Shown here piece by piece: positions 1 to 7,985 of a stretch of 8,489 bases of DNA. How positions within the stretch are numbered: position 1 is the first letter of the stretch; every line of letters starts with the position of its first letter. Source of the DNA: Flavobacteriales bacterium (GTDB lineage Bacteria > Bacteroidota > Bacteroidia > Flavobacteriales > Flavobacteriaceae); NCBI GenBank assembly GCA_002747735.1, contig PDQE01000044.1, positions 1-8,489 on the forward strand. The letters are read 5' to 3'. The translations under genes were made by a program, and so were the position numbers. The notes under the pieces are model-generated. The model did not search any database and was not told the origin of the DNA. It was given only the letters and a program-made list of their open reading frames with translations.

Positions 1-29
1 ACCTTTGAAATATCTTGATATTTCTTCAT
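1..29 (-). CDS. 5' end of a leftward gene, cut by the window edge
   Basis: An ATG at 29-27 on the minus strand opens a frame reading MKKYQDISK before the window ends. A perfect TAnnTTTG -7 box (TAGATTTG, plus-strand 41-48) lies 11 bases upstream in the same orientation, which supports a real gene start divergent from the PorZ gene. Only nine codons are visible, so the product cannot be identified. The leader after the predicted transcription start would be very short (roughly 5-7 bases), so the true start could lie further into the gene, outside the window. Confidence 0.35.
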
Positions 30-40
30 GCTTTTAAGTA

Positions 41-76
41 CAAATCTAAAGTATTCTATACGTTCTGTGAAAACAA
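41..76 (-). promoter_or_regulatory. Putative Bacteroidota promoter for the leftward gene at the left edge
   Basis: The minus strand carries TAGATTTG (plus 41-48), an exact fit to the Bacteroidota -7 consensus TAnnTTTG. A TTG (plus 74-76) lies 25 bases upstream of it as a candidate -33 element. That spacing is a little longer than the roughly 17-23 bases usually described, so the -7 box is the firmer part of the call. It mirrors the promoter proposed for the PorZ gene. Confidence 0.45.
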
Positions 77-118
77 GATTAACCGAATTCAGGTTATAAA
101 AGCACCTGATACACTTGT

Positions 119-154
119 TTGGAGAAATACCACCTCTGTATTCAATTAGATTTG
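119..154 (+). promoter_or_regulatory. Putative promoter of the porZ-recO unit
   Basis: TAGATTTG at 147-154 fits the Bacteroidota -7 consensus TAnnTTTG exactly. TTG at 119-121 is a candidate -33 element, 25 bases upstream and therefore slightly long. Transcription would start near 159-162, giving a leader of about 30 bases that ends in an A-rich stretch just before the ATG at 190. This is typical of Bacteroidota, which make little use of Shine-Dalgarno pairing. Confidence 0.5.
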
Positions 155-189
155 TCCGAATTCAATATCTTTGGCATTAAACTAAAAAC

Positions 190-2523
190 ATGAATAAAAC
201 ATTAGGTTATATCCTGTTTTTTATGGGTTGTATATCCGCTTTTGCCCAAGCTGATTTTAGTCAAAATTGGCTGGATTATTTCTCCTATAACAACATAAAG
301 GATTTATTAGTAGTTGAAAACCAAGTTTATGCCATTACAGATAACGCTGTTTTTATTTATGATAATGCAACAGAAACCACAAAAAAACTATCTTCTGTAA
401 ACGGCTTGTCAGGTGAAGAAACCTCTGCAATTTTATATAGTTCGGCTACTGAAAATTTAGTGATAGGATATGCTTCGGGATTGATGGAAGTTATAAATAA
501 AAAAGGTAAAATTACTATTGCTACAGACATAGAGCGGCTCACCATTACACCTGAAAAAAACATCAATCACTTTTTTGAAAACGACAATAAATTATACTTG
601 TCCACCGCTTTTGGAATAGTAATTTATGATTTAGAGCGATTGGAATTTGACGATACGTATTTTATCGGTAATAATGCATCACCGTTAGTGGTAAATCAAA
701 TCGTGATTTACAATGGTTATATCTATGCCGCTACTGAAAATGGAATTTATCGGGCAGATAAAGATGCAAACTTATTGGATTTTAATAATTGGCAATTGCT
801 GCCTGCAACAGCTGGTAGAGATTTTTATGCCATTAGTGTTTTTAACGGTGTATTGTACACCATTTCAGGTAATATGTTGTACTCTTTACAAAATCAGAAT
901 TTACAATTGTCTCAGTCCTTTCCGGAAAAAATAGTACAACTGAAAAGCTCAGCAACCAATTTAACCATAACCTGCGGCCAAAATGCCCATATTTTTAATA
1001 CGGATATGCAATTGGTTGCTGTTTCAGGAAATACAGCAGATTACAGTTTTAAATTACAAACTGCGGTTACAGAAAATAATGTTATTTATTTGGGAACGGA
1101 TAATTATGGCATACTCCGCAGTACATTATCTTCTCCTCTGAGCTATACTGAAATACATCCAGAAGGGCCTTCATCAAATAAAGTTTTTTCTATTACCGCA
1201 AAAAATAATGATTTATGGGTAGTGTATGGCGGGTATAATGCTGCTTATACCCCTATGCAAAACGCCAAAGGTTATAGCCATTTTAATGGTACTAATTGGA
1301 TAAATACAAGATATAGTTTTGATTTTCCGGCCAGAGATTTAGTGCATGTAACTATAGACCCTAACCATGAAAACAAGGTATATATCAGTTCTTTTGCCCA
1401 AAGTTCATCGGATCAGCTGGATGCCACAGGCGGATTGCTAGTAGTAGAAAATGACCAACCTACAGTTTTTTTAAATCATACCAACAGTGGCTTGGAAGAT
1501 TTAGCTCCAGATGACCTTTCTTATAACAGTGTAAGGATAAATGGTACCGCTTTTGATGAAAATGGCAATTTGTGGATAACCAATTCTTGGGTATCAAACC
1601 GGTTAAAAAAATGGGACATTGGCAGCAACTGGACTTCTTTTGACTTGAGCAGCCTGATAACCAATCGTGCTTTTGGATTAAATGAACTTGTAATTGATAA
1701 AAATAACAGTATTTGGATTGGCTCTCGCCGAAATGGAGCTTTGGTTTTTAATCCTAATGGCAACCGTATGCGAGCTTTGACTACAGAAACTAATAAAGGA
1801 GGTCTGCCTGACCTTAATGTCCGCTCATTGGCAGTGGATCGCAATAACAGAATGTGGATAGGAACTCAAAAAGGATTGGTGGTTTTTTCAGATACCGGAA
1901 ACCTTTTTGATGCAGATATTTACAACGCCGAGCCTATAATTATTGAAGATGACGGCATTGCCAGAAAACTTATGGGCGAACAATCTATAAACAGCATAGC
2001 CATAGATGGTGCCGGTAATAAATGGTTTGGCACGGATAATGCCGGTGTCTTGGCCACTAATGCATCAGGGCAAAAAACACTGTATCGGTTTAATAAAGAC
2101 AATTCGCCATTGCCGTCTAATAGGATTATGAAAATTCAAATAAACGATAGTAACGGCCATATAATTATAGCTACCGATAAAGGTATAGTGGTTTTTGATA
2201 GTAATGTGGCACCATTTGGCAAAGGCCTTGATGAGGTATATGCCTATCCGAACCCTGCACGTAAAAATCATGAATTTATTACCATAGACGGCAGAAACGG
2301 TACCCATTTGCCCAGAGGCACAAATGTAAAAATAGTAGATGCCGCAGGCCGCTTAGTTTACGAAACAAATGTGGTAGAAGGCCAAGAACTCAAAGGCGGT
2401 AAAGTAATTTGGAACAAAACCAATCTTGCCGGCAGGGGTGTAGCCTCCGGTGTATATATTGTCCTACTTACTACTCCGGATACCTCCGAAACCGCTATTA
2501 CAAAAATAGCGATAATTAACTAA
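190..2523 (+). CDS. porZ: PorZ-type type IX secretion system surface protein (double beta-propeller)
   Basis: The protein has 777 residues, close to the length I recall for Porphyromonas gingivalis PorZ. It starts with a signal peptide (hydrophobic stretch about 4-19, likely cleaved after AFA at 17-19). Two beta-propeller regions follow, roughly 25-320 and 330-680. The second carries repeats of the two-component-regulator propeller type, with blade motifs such as NLWITNSW, RMWIGTQKG and KWFGTDNAG. From VYAYPNP (residue 683) to the end is a Por-secretion C-terminal sorting-type domain with a late SGVYIV motif. In P. gingivalis, PorZ works with PorU, PorV and PorQ in the cell-surface attachment complex that trims T9SS cargo and links it to anionic LPS. 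Assignment to PorZ rather than another propeller protein rests on architecture, length and the adjacent recO. The recO start lies four bases after the stop, so the two are probably cotranscribed. Start ATG 190 directly precedes the signal peptide. Confidence 0.85.
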   Translation: MNKTLGYILFFMGCISAFAQADFSQNWLDYFSYNNIKDLLVVENQVYAITDNAVFIYDNATETTKKLSSVNGLSGEETSAILYSSATENLVIGYASGLMEVINKKGKITIATDIERLTITPEKNINHFFENDNKLYLSTAFGIVIYDLERLEFDDTYFIGNNASPLVVNQIVIYNGYIYAATENGIYRADKDANLLDFNNWQLLPATAGRDFYAISVFNGVLYTISGNMLYSLQNQNLQLSQSFPEKIVQLKSSATNLTITCGQNAHIFNTDMQLVAVSGNTADYSFKLQTAVTENNVIYLGTDNYGILRSTLSSPLSYTEIHPEGPSSNKVFSITAKNNDLWVVYGGYNAAYTPMQNAKGYSHFNGTNWINTRYSFDFPARDLVHVTIDPNHENKVYISSFAQSSSDQLDATGGLLVVENDQPTVFLNHTNSGLEDLAPDDLSYNSVRINGTAFDENGNLWITNSWVSNRLKKWDIGSNWTSFDLSSLITNRAFGLNELVIDKNNSIWIGSRRNGALVFNPNGNRMRALTTETNKGGLPDLNVRSLAVDRNNRMWIGTQKGLVVFSDTGNLFDADIYNAEPIIIEDDGIARKLMGEQSINSIAIDGAGNKWFGTDNAGVLATNASGQKTLYRFNKDNSPLPSNRIMKIQINDSNGHIIIATDKGIVVFDSNVAPFGKGLDEVYAYPNPARKNHEFITIDGRNGTHLPRGTNVKIVDAAGRLVYETNVVEGQELKGGKVIWNKTNLAGRGVASGVYIVLLTTPDTSETAITKIAIIN

Positions 2524-2527
2524 GAAA

Positions 2528-3241
2528 ATGCTTGTAACAACAAAGGCTATTGTTTTAAGTAGCATAAAATATGCAGAAGCAGATTTAATAGTGCATTGTT
2601 ATTCAGAAATAGGCGTTAAATCTTATTTTATAAAAGGGCTTTATAAGTCAAAAAAAGGCACATTACATCCTTCTATGTTTCAGGTTTTGACCCAACTGGA
2701 AATTACCGCAAATTATAAACCCGGAAGGAATTTACACTTTATCAGAGAAGCAAAAATTATTCATGCTTATACCAGATTAAATACAGAAATTACACGGCAA
2801 TCACTGGCAATTTTTACGGCAGAAATATTGTTCCATAGCCTTAAAGAAGAAGAGGAAAACAAACCTTTGTACAATTTTTTGGAAACAGCGTTGTCATATT
2901 TAGAAAACGGTGAGCATTTGGCCAATTTTCATTTGATATTTTTAATACAACTCTCCAAGTATTTAGGTTTTTACCCAAAAATTTTTAAAAATCAACAATA
3001 TTTTGACCTTACAGAAGGGATATTTACCAATAAAATACTTTCCAATCATTATATTTCCGGTATAGAAGTTAAGTTGTTGGAACAACTTATCGGTATGGAT
3101 TTTGATGCAGATAATGTAGTAATCATAAATAAAAAAATAAGATTATCACTGTTAGAAAATTTATTGTTATACTTTAAAATTCACCTTACCGGGTTTCAGC
3201 ATCCCAAATCTCTGGAGGTTTTAAAAGCAGTATATCATTAA
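2528..3241 (+). CDS. recO: DNA repair protein RecO (RecFOR recombination mediator)
   Basis: This 237-residue protein has the usual RecO length and layout. An N-terminal OB-fold covers about residues 1-80, with the typical opening TKAIVLSSIKYAEADLIVHCYS followed by a conserved stretch around FIKGLYKSKKG. An all-helical C-terminal domain follows. RecO binds single-stranded DNA and RecR and helps load RecA onto SSB-coated gaps in the cytoplasm. The four-cysteine zinc site found in some RecO proteins (for example Deinococcus) is absent: I see only one cysteine, near residue 24. The ATG at 2528 lies four bases after the porZ stop, so translation is probably coupled or at least on one message. A strong terminator follows about 70 bases downstream. 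The family call is firm and no frame damage is seen. Confidence 0.93.
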   Translation: MLVTTKAIVLSSIKYAEADLIVHCYSEIGVKSYFIKGLYKSKKGTLHPSMFQVLTQLEITANYKPGRNLHFIREAKIIHAYTRLNTEITRQSLAIFTAEILFHSLKEEEENKPLYNFLETALSYLENGEHLANFHLIFLIQLSKYLGFYPKIFKNQQYFDLTEGIFTNKILSNHYISGIEVKLLEQLIGMDFDADNVVIINKKIRLSLLENLLLYFKIHLTGFQHPKSLEVLKAVYH

Positions 3242-3309
3242 CTATGAAACGAACATTAATAAATTTTAAAAATTTCTTCACAAAAGATATTATTTAAAAT
3301 TTTTAATGT

Positions 3310-3340
3310 GAGAACGTAGTGGTTACACACGTTCTCAATT
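3310..3340 (+). terminator. Rho-independent terminator of porZ-recO
   Basis: GAGAACGT (3310-3317), a bulged A, then GTG (3319-3321) pairs with CAC (3326-3328) and ACGTTCTC (3329-3336) around a four-base GTTA loop. This gives an 11-bp stem with one bulge, followed by AATTTTATAATT. It lies 70 bases after the recO stop and 49 bases before the receptor start. The bases before the stem are A/T-rich (TTTAAAATTTTTAA), so weak activity in the other direction is possible. It separates recO from the receptor gene transcriptionally. Confidence 0.8.
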
Positions 3341-3384
3341 TTATAATTAACTAATAATCAATGTAATTACTAAAATTTAAACGT

Positions 3385-5835
3385 GTGAAAAGAATTGTAT
3401 GCGTTCTCATATACTTTAGCCTTGTTACTGCGTCAGCACAGGTGATAAAAGTTTTGGACCAGGCATCAAAATTTCCTGTTTCTAATGTTGCTATTTTTAA
3501 CGAGGATCAATCTAAACGTGTGGTAACCGACAAAGCCGGCAGGGCTGATATTTCTGAATTTGAAGCTATGGAAATAGTTAGTTTTACCCATGTTTCTTAT
3601 GTAGAATTTGAAATTTTAAAAAAAAATATTATTGGCAATACCGTCTATCTAAGAAGTACTTCCAACCAATTGCAGGAAGTGTTTCTTTCAGCGGCAAGGT
3701 CTAAAGAAAAACGAGAACGCATAGCAGAACAAATAGATGTTTTTTCAAGGTCAGAAATACAAAAACTAGCACCACAAACCACGGCTGATTTATTGGCCGA
3801 AATGCCCGGGGTAATAGTGCAAAAATCACAATTTGGCGGAGGCAGTCCTATATTAAGAGGAATGGAAGCAAACAGGGTGTTGCTGGTAGTAGATGGTGTA
3901 AGGTTAAATAATGCCATTTATCGCCACGGCCATTTACAAAATTCTATTACCGTAGCCCCCGGAATGCTCAATAGAGTGGAGGTTGTCTTTGGCCCCTCAT
4001 CCGTAATGTATGGTTCTGATGCCTTAGGCGGTGTAATACACTACTACACAAAACAACCCGGTATAAGTGATACATTTAATACTGATGTTTCTTATATGGC
4101 AAGATACAATTCTTCTAATAACGAGATTACGGCTAATGCCGGAATAACATTGTCATCAAAAAAATGGGCATCTTATACAGCTGTTTCGCACAGTAATTTT
4201 GGGGATTTAAAAATGGGAAAAACAAGAAATCACGGCTTTAAAAATTGGGGCAAAGTTTTTGAATATTCCAATAATACCGATGATTATTTTGAAGCATTTC
4301 CAGTAGATAACCCTAATCCTAATTTGCAAAAAAACACCGGATATAATCAAACCGATGCAATACAAAAATTTTATATACCCCTGTCCAAAAAAGCTCAATT
4401 AACCGCAAATTTACAGTACAGTACCTCATCAGATATTCCTCGTTTTGACCGGCTTATTGATAAAAAAAATGGCAATTTGCGTTTTGCCCGATGGTATTAC
4501 GGGCCGCAACAACGTTTTTTGGCAGCGGCACAACTTCAGTTACAACCTGCTGTAAAATGGATGGAAAAAGGCAACATTACGTTAGCTTTTCAGGATGTTA
4601 ATGAATCCAGAATAAACCAAAAATTTGGCAGTTTGAAAAAAACTTCCAGAAAAGAAAATGTAAAGGTATATAGTATTAATGCAGATTTTTCGGTACCGTT
4701 AACCAGAGACAAAGAACGTATTTTGGCCTATGGTGTAGAATTTGCACATAATGATATAACTTCTACCTCAAAAGGGGAAGTTTTAGCTGTTAATGGCAAT
4801 AGAATTACAGGTGTTTCGAACTATTTTAAGGTGCAATCTCGTTATCCGGATGGTGGCGGAACCTATAGCACTTGGGCAGGATATATAAATTACAGACAAA
4901 ATATCAGTTCCAAAGCCACTTTAAACTCCGGCTTACGATATACATACACCCGATTAACCGCAAAATGGATAGATACTACGTTTTTTACCTTGCCGGATAA
5001 TGATATTACTACCGGTAACGGAGCCCTTACTACCACATTGGGCTATGTTTACAAACCCAATAAAAACTGGCAACTTAATGGTGTATTATCTTCTGCTTTC
5101 CGATCGCCTAACCTTGACGATTTAGGAAAAGTAAGGGAAAAATCAGGGAAAGTAACGGTACCAAATATTAACTTAAAACCCGAATACGCTTACAATGTAG
5201 AAATGAGCATTCTCAAATTTTTTAATAAAAAGAAAATGTATTTTGGAGGAACGGTTTATTACACATTGTTAAACAATTACATTATTAGAGAGCCTTTTAG
5301 TTTAGATGGCCAAAATACGATGTTGTATGAAGGCGAAATGGCAAAAATTATGGCCAATGTAAATAAAAAAAGAGCCTATGTATGGGGCACTACCCTGCAT
5401 TTAAAAGGCGAGTTGATGGAACATATTATTGCACGAGGCTCTTTAACTTATACGAAAGGGAAAACTTACGATACTAATAAAGCCTTATCTTCTATTCCTC
5501 CGGTTTTTGGAACACTTTCATTAAATTATAACAAATCCCGATTTGACGGAACTTTGGAATACCGTTTTAACAGCCGCAAAAAACCTGAAACTTATAACAC
5601 AGAAGAAGGCACAGACCGTTATGAAGACACGCCTTACATTGCAAAAACAAACAGTTTTTACGGTACTCCTGCATGGGCTACATTAAACGTGAATACTGCT
5701 TTTAGATTAACCAAAAACTTAAAAGTGCAGGCAGCCCTTAATAATATTTTTAATATCCATTATAAAACCTATGCTTCCGGAATTAGTGCTCCGGGCAGGC
5801 ATATTTCCATATCTGTAACCAAAAGGTTCCTGTAG
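3385..5835 (+). CDS. TonB-dependent outer-membrane receptor, possibly heme/siderophore type
   Basis: The 816-residue protein reads from a GTG start. The only nearby upstream ATG (3361) runs straight into TAA, and the GTG leads directly into a good signal peptide (residues 1-18, cleavage after ASA). Residues about 20-97 form a short carboxypeptidase-regulatory-like sandwich, common in Bacteroidota receptors. A plug domain spans about 115-225 (MPGVIV at 140, LRGMEANRVLLVVDGVR at 157-173, SDALGGVIHYYT at 211-222). A 22-strand-type barrel then runs to the end. FRSPN at 572-576 and VPNINLKPE at 592-600 resemble the FRAP and NPNL boxes of heme receptors, but no neighbouring heme gene supports that ligand, so substrate is open. 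Outer-membrane barrels normally end in an aromatic residue, whereas this one ends KRF followed by an extra Leu, beside the overlap with the DUF819 pseudogene. No promoter matching the consensus is clear upstream, and no terminator follows the stop. Confidence 0.92.
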   Translation: MKRIVCVLIYFSLVTASAQVIKVLDQASKFPVSNVAIFNEDQSKRVVTDKAGRADISEFEAMEIVSFTHVSYVEFEILKKNIIGNTVYLRSTSNQLQEVFLSAARSKEKRERIAEQIDVFSRSEIQKLAPQTTADLLAEMPGVIVQKSQFGGGSPILRGMEANRVLLVVDGVRLNNAIYRHGHLQNSITVAPGMLNRVEVVFGPSSVMYGSDALGGVIHYYTKQPGISDTFNTDVSYMARYNSSNNEITANAGITLSSKKWASYTAVSHSNFGDLKMGKTRNHGFKNWGKVFEYSNNTDDYFEAFPVDNPNPNLQKNTGYNQTDAIQKFYIPLSKKAQLTANLQYSTSSDIPRFDRLIDKKNGNLRFARWYYGPQQRFLAAAQLQLQPAVKWMEKGNITLAFQDVNESRINQKFGSLKKTSRKENVKVYSINADFSVPLTRDKERILAYGVEFAHNDITSTSKGEVLAVNGNRITGVSNYFKVQSRYPDGGGTYSTWAGYINYRQNISSKATLNSGLRYTYTRLTAKWIDTTFFTLPDNDITTGNGALTTTLGYVYKPNKNWQLNGVLSSAFRSPNLDDLGKVREKSGKVTVPNINLKPEYAYNVEMSILKFFNKKKMYFGGTVYYTLLNNYIIREPFSLDGQNTMLYEGEMAKIMANVNKKRAYVWGTTLHLKGELMEHIIARGSLTYTKGKTYDTNKALSSIPPVFGTLSLNYNKSRFDGTLEYRFNSRKKPETYNTEEGTDRYEDTPYIAKTNSFYGTPAWATLNVNTAFRLTKNLKVQAALNNIFNIHYKTYASGISAPGRHISISVTKRFL

Positions 5836-7093
5836 CCATACTAAGAATAGCTAAAATAATAGCATGCGGCATCCACTTTACATTATAAGCCGAAGTAACA
5901 GCCGGAGCAGTTGCAATACCACCCACATTGGCCATACTTGCTATGGGAATCCAAGCGGTGTTTATATTAAGCAGCTTGGCTATAATAATCATAAAAATAA
6001 AATGGCTTACCAACCAAATTATACCAAATCTAATATATAATGATGCTATATTGGATTTGGGTGTGAATTTTCACTTATACAAGGCAAAAAACGCAGACAT
6101 AGCCTTAGCTATGGCGAGTATTTTTAACGTAGTAGAAGTGAAGTTTTAATCCTAAAATTGCCATAACTACCAAGATAAGAATACCTCCTAATTTTAAGGC
6201 AAATCCATGATTCCAGGTTTTTATAAAATTGCTCAATGCCAATCCCAGAATAGAAAGTGCCACAATTTTTAACACAAAATTATCTAAAAACCAATTGGTT
6301 AAGATTACAATGCTTATAAGAATAACAAAAACAGATGATAGGTTTTATAACCAGATTTTTTAATTTCTCAATGCTCAAAGGCATTTGTAATACCATTTCC
6401 ACCTCAAAATTACTCAATAAAATGTGCCTTTTTATGCTATATTTCGTTGTAAAAATAAACTATAACTACGGCTATACTTAATTTGAGTATTTTTAAAGCA
6501 GAACTGGTATAACTTGGAAATACGTAACCATTTATTTAAACGTTCGCTGCGTTTTATAGTTTGAAACATGAGAATAGTCCATATGTTTACTAAGATATTG
6601 TCCAAAATTAAGATAGTTAAAAACACATTTTCGGGACAGGTTACTATTTCTTTGAGTACCAGTTGGCTGGTACTTCCGCCAATCCAACTTCCTACAATTG
6701 GTGGTAAGCCTTTCCAAAATTCTTCTGTTATAAGTGTTTTGGAGACCATTTCGGTATCAAATAGAATTAAAACCAGTAAAACAGGAAAAGAGCTATTCAT
6801 GCTGAGCCGGAAACAAAAAGTAAAACAGGTTTCCAACCGATGCTTTTCAGTTGTCTAAGCGATAAACTGCTCATAACGACTACAATTGCCAATGGAATAA
6901 AATAGGATTTACTGTAATTGTGTATTTTATGAGCAGAAAAATCTACTTGGAATATTGCTGAAATACCTGCGGGAATGAGGTAGGCAAATAATATGGCGGG
7001 TATCCAGTTAAATATGGATTTAATAGACTTATTTTCCCATTTGTCTAAAAGATAGACTGTAGTAACCGTAAAAATGGTAATGAGCCAAGCCAT
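5819..7093 (-). pseudogene. Decayed DUF819-family (YjcL-like) integral membrane protein gene
   Basis: Pieces of one DUF819 (PF05684) protein appear in order on the minus strand but in shifting frames. (A) 7093-6800 gives the N-terminal helices up to KPVLLFVSGSA, then TGA. (B) About 6798-6528 holds PIVGSWIGGSTSQLVLKE and the helix ending NIWTILMFQTIK. (C) About 6524-6440 holds LKILKLSIAVVIVYFYN, then TAG at 6439-6437. (D) About 6415-6340 holds MPLSIEKLKNLVIKP. (E) About 6335-6125 holds a helix pair ending GILILVVMAILGLKLHF. (F) About 6122-5819 has an in-frame TGA at 6073-6071, then IASMANVGGIATAPAV and the final helix. At least five frame changes and two internal stops rule out a working product. 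The family is a multi-spanning inner-membrane protein of unknown function, usually near 380-420 residues, matching this span. Segments are still readable, suggesting recent decay. The tail after GTFW is missing and runs into the receptor gene. It lies 91 bases downstream of rsmI on the same strand. Confidence 0.85.
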
Positions 7094-7184
7094 TTGGTAT
7101 GCAAAATAATTTTTGAATGGGAAAGAGATTGTAATTTAAAAAAAATATACGTTATTTTTTGTTCTTAAGTTTAATTACCAAAGA

Positions 7185-7859
7185 TTACGCTTTTCCTTTT
7201 ACTACCAATACAAATTCCCCTTTTGGCGGATTTTGTTTAAAATGAGCCAAGACTTCTTGAACGGTTCCTCTAATGGTTTCTTCGTATATTTTGGTAAGTT
7301 CTCTTGAAACTGATATTTGCCTGTCTTCGCCCAGAAATTCTACAAATTGTGATAGTGTTTTTATCAGTTTATGCGGACTTTCGTAAAATACCATTGTTTT
7401 TGTTTCTTCAGCCAGTTCTTTAAGTTTCTTTTGTCGCCCTTTTTTAATTGGCAGAAAGCCTTCAAAAACAAATCTGTCATTAGGTAAACCGCTATTTATT
7501 AATGCCGGGACAAATGCTGTAGCTCCGGGCAAACATTCTACCGTTATATCATTTTCTATACAAGCTCTAACCAATAAAAATCCGGGATCAGATATAGCCG
7601 GTGTGCCGGCATCGGAAATTAGAGCCATGGTTTCGTCATTTTTAAGCCTTTCTATCAACCTGCCCACTTTTTTATGTTCATTGTGCATATGATGGCTCTC
7701 CATGGGAGTATCAATGTCAAAATGTTTTAATAATTGCCCTGAAGTACGCGTATCTTCTGCCAATATGGTATCCACACTCTTTAAAACTTTTAACCCGCGA
7801 AAGGTCATGTCTTCTAAATTGCCTATTGGCGTGGGTACTATGTAAAGTTTAGTATTCAA
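7185..7859 (-). CDS. rsmI: 16S rRNA (cytidine(1402)-2'-O)-methyltransferase RsmI
   Basis: RsmI uses SAM to 2'-O-methylate C1402 of 16S rRNA in the decoding centre, alongside the N4 methylation made by RsmH. The tetrapyrrole-methylase fold is intact: LYIVPTPIGNLEDMT at 5-19, AEDTRTSG at 34-41, the SAM-loop region LISDAGTPAISDPG at 80-93, PGATA at 111-115 and FYESPHK near 158-164. I choose the TTG at 7859, giving 224 residues and the family-typical opening MNTKLYIVPTPIG. The open frame extends upstream to another TTG at 7886, but that codon lies within the predicted -7 box and would add nine atypical residues. No ATG is available in frame. The gap to the downstream DUF819 remnant is 91 bases, with a T8 tract on this strand but no strong hairpin, so readthrough into the pseudogene is possible. 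Confidence 0.93.
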   Translation of the reverse strand: MNTKLYIVPTPIGNLEDMTFRGLKVLKSVDTILAEDTRTSGQLLKHFDIDTPMESHHMHNEHKKVGRLIERLKNDETMALISDAGTPAISDPGFLLVRACIENDITVECLPGATAFVPALINSGLPNDRFVFEGFLPIKKGRQKKLKELAEETKTMVFYESPHKLIKTLSQFVEFLGEDRQISVSRELTKIYEETIRGTVQEVLAHFKQNPPKGEFVLVVKGKA

Positions 7860-7866
7860 AAGAAAA

Positions 7867-7911
7867 TGGATGTACTTTAATGACAAAATTAACGATTTTA
7901 ATGTACATCCA
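7867..7911. repeat. 9-bp inverted repeat spanning the rsmI promoter
   Basis: TGGATGTAC at 7867-7875 and its exact complement GTACATCCA at 7903-7911 are separated by 27 bases. The predicted -7 box of rsmI (plus 7884-7891) lies in the spacer, and the right arm overlaps the candidate -33 TTG. Such a layout could be a pair of operator half-sites for a repressor acting on rsmI. If transcription begins upstream it could instead form a hairpin in the leader. No regulator gene is visible nearby. The repeat is seen directly; the role is inference. Confidence 0.5.
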
Positions 7912-7912
7912 A
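7884..7912 (-). promoter_or_regulatory. rsmI: Putative rsmI promoter
   Basis: On the minus strand TTG (plus 7910-7912) is followed after 18 bases by TAATTTTG (plus 7884-7891). This fits the Bacteroidota TTG-N17-23-TAnnTTTG pattern in both sequence and spacing. Transcription would start near 7877-7879, about 18-20 bases before the TTG codon at 7859. That supports 7859, not 7886, as the translation start. Confidence 0.6.
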
Positions 7913-7985
7913 TAACTATGTTTTGCTCTAAGTTGTATTTTAGAGTTTCTTTAGATTAATTCTCTTGTCTCGTCTTTTATGCTTC

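Noticed and set aside
1521..1844. 107-codon open frame on the minus strand inside porZ
   Set aside because: It is antisense to a well-conserved propeller region and has no domain-like sequence, signal or promoter; it is a shadow of porZ.
3244..3297. 17-codon ATG frame starting two bases after the recO stop
   Set aside because: Too short, AT-rich and lacking recognisable features; likely chance in the spacer ahead of the terminator.
5928..6149. Plus-strand open frame of 73 codons in the DUF819 region
   Set aside because: It is antisense to recognisable DUF819 sequence, including the ASMANVGG region and upstream helix, so it is not a gene.
6797..6836. Programmed frameshift as an explanation for the DUF819 frame change
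   Set aside because: At least four more frame changes and additional stops follow, and no slippery sequence stands out. Gene decay explains them all.
6568..6858. Plus-strand open frame of 96 codons
   Set aside because: It is antisense to the DUF819 segment with GSWIGGSTSQ; the conserved coding signal is on the minus strand.
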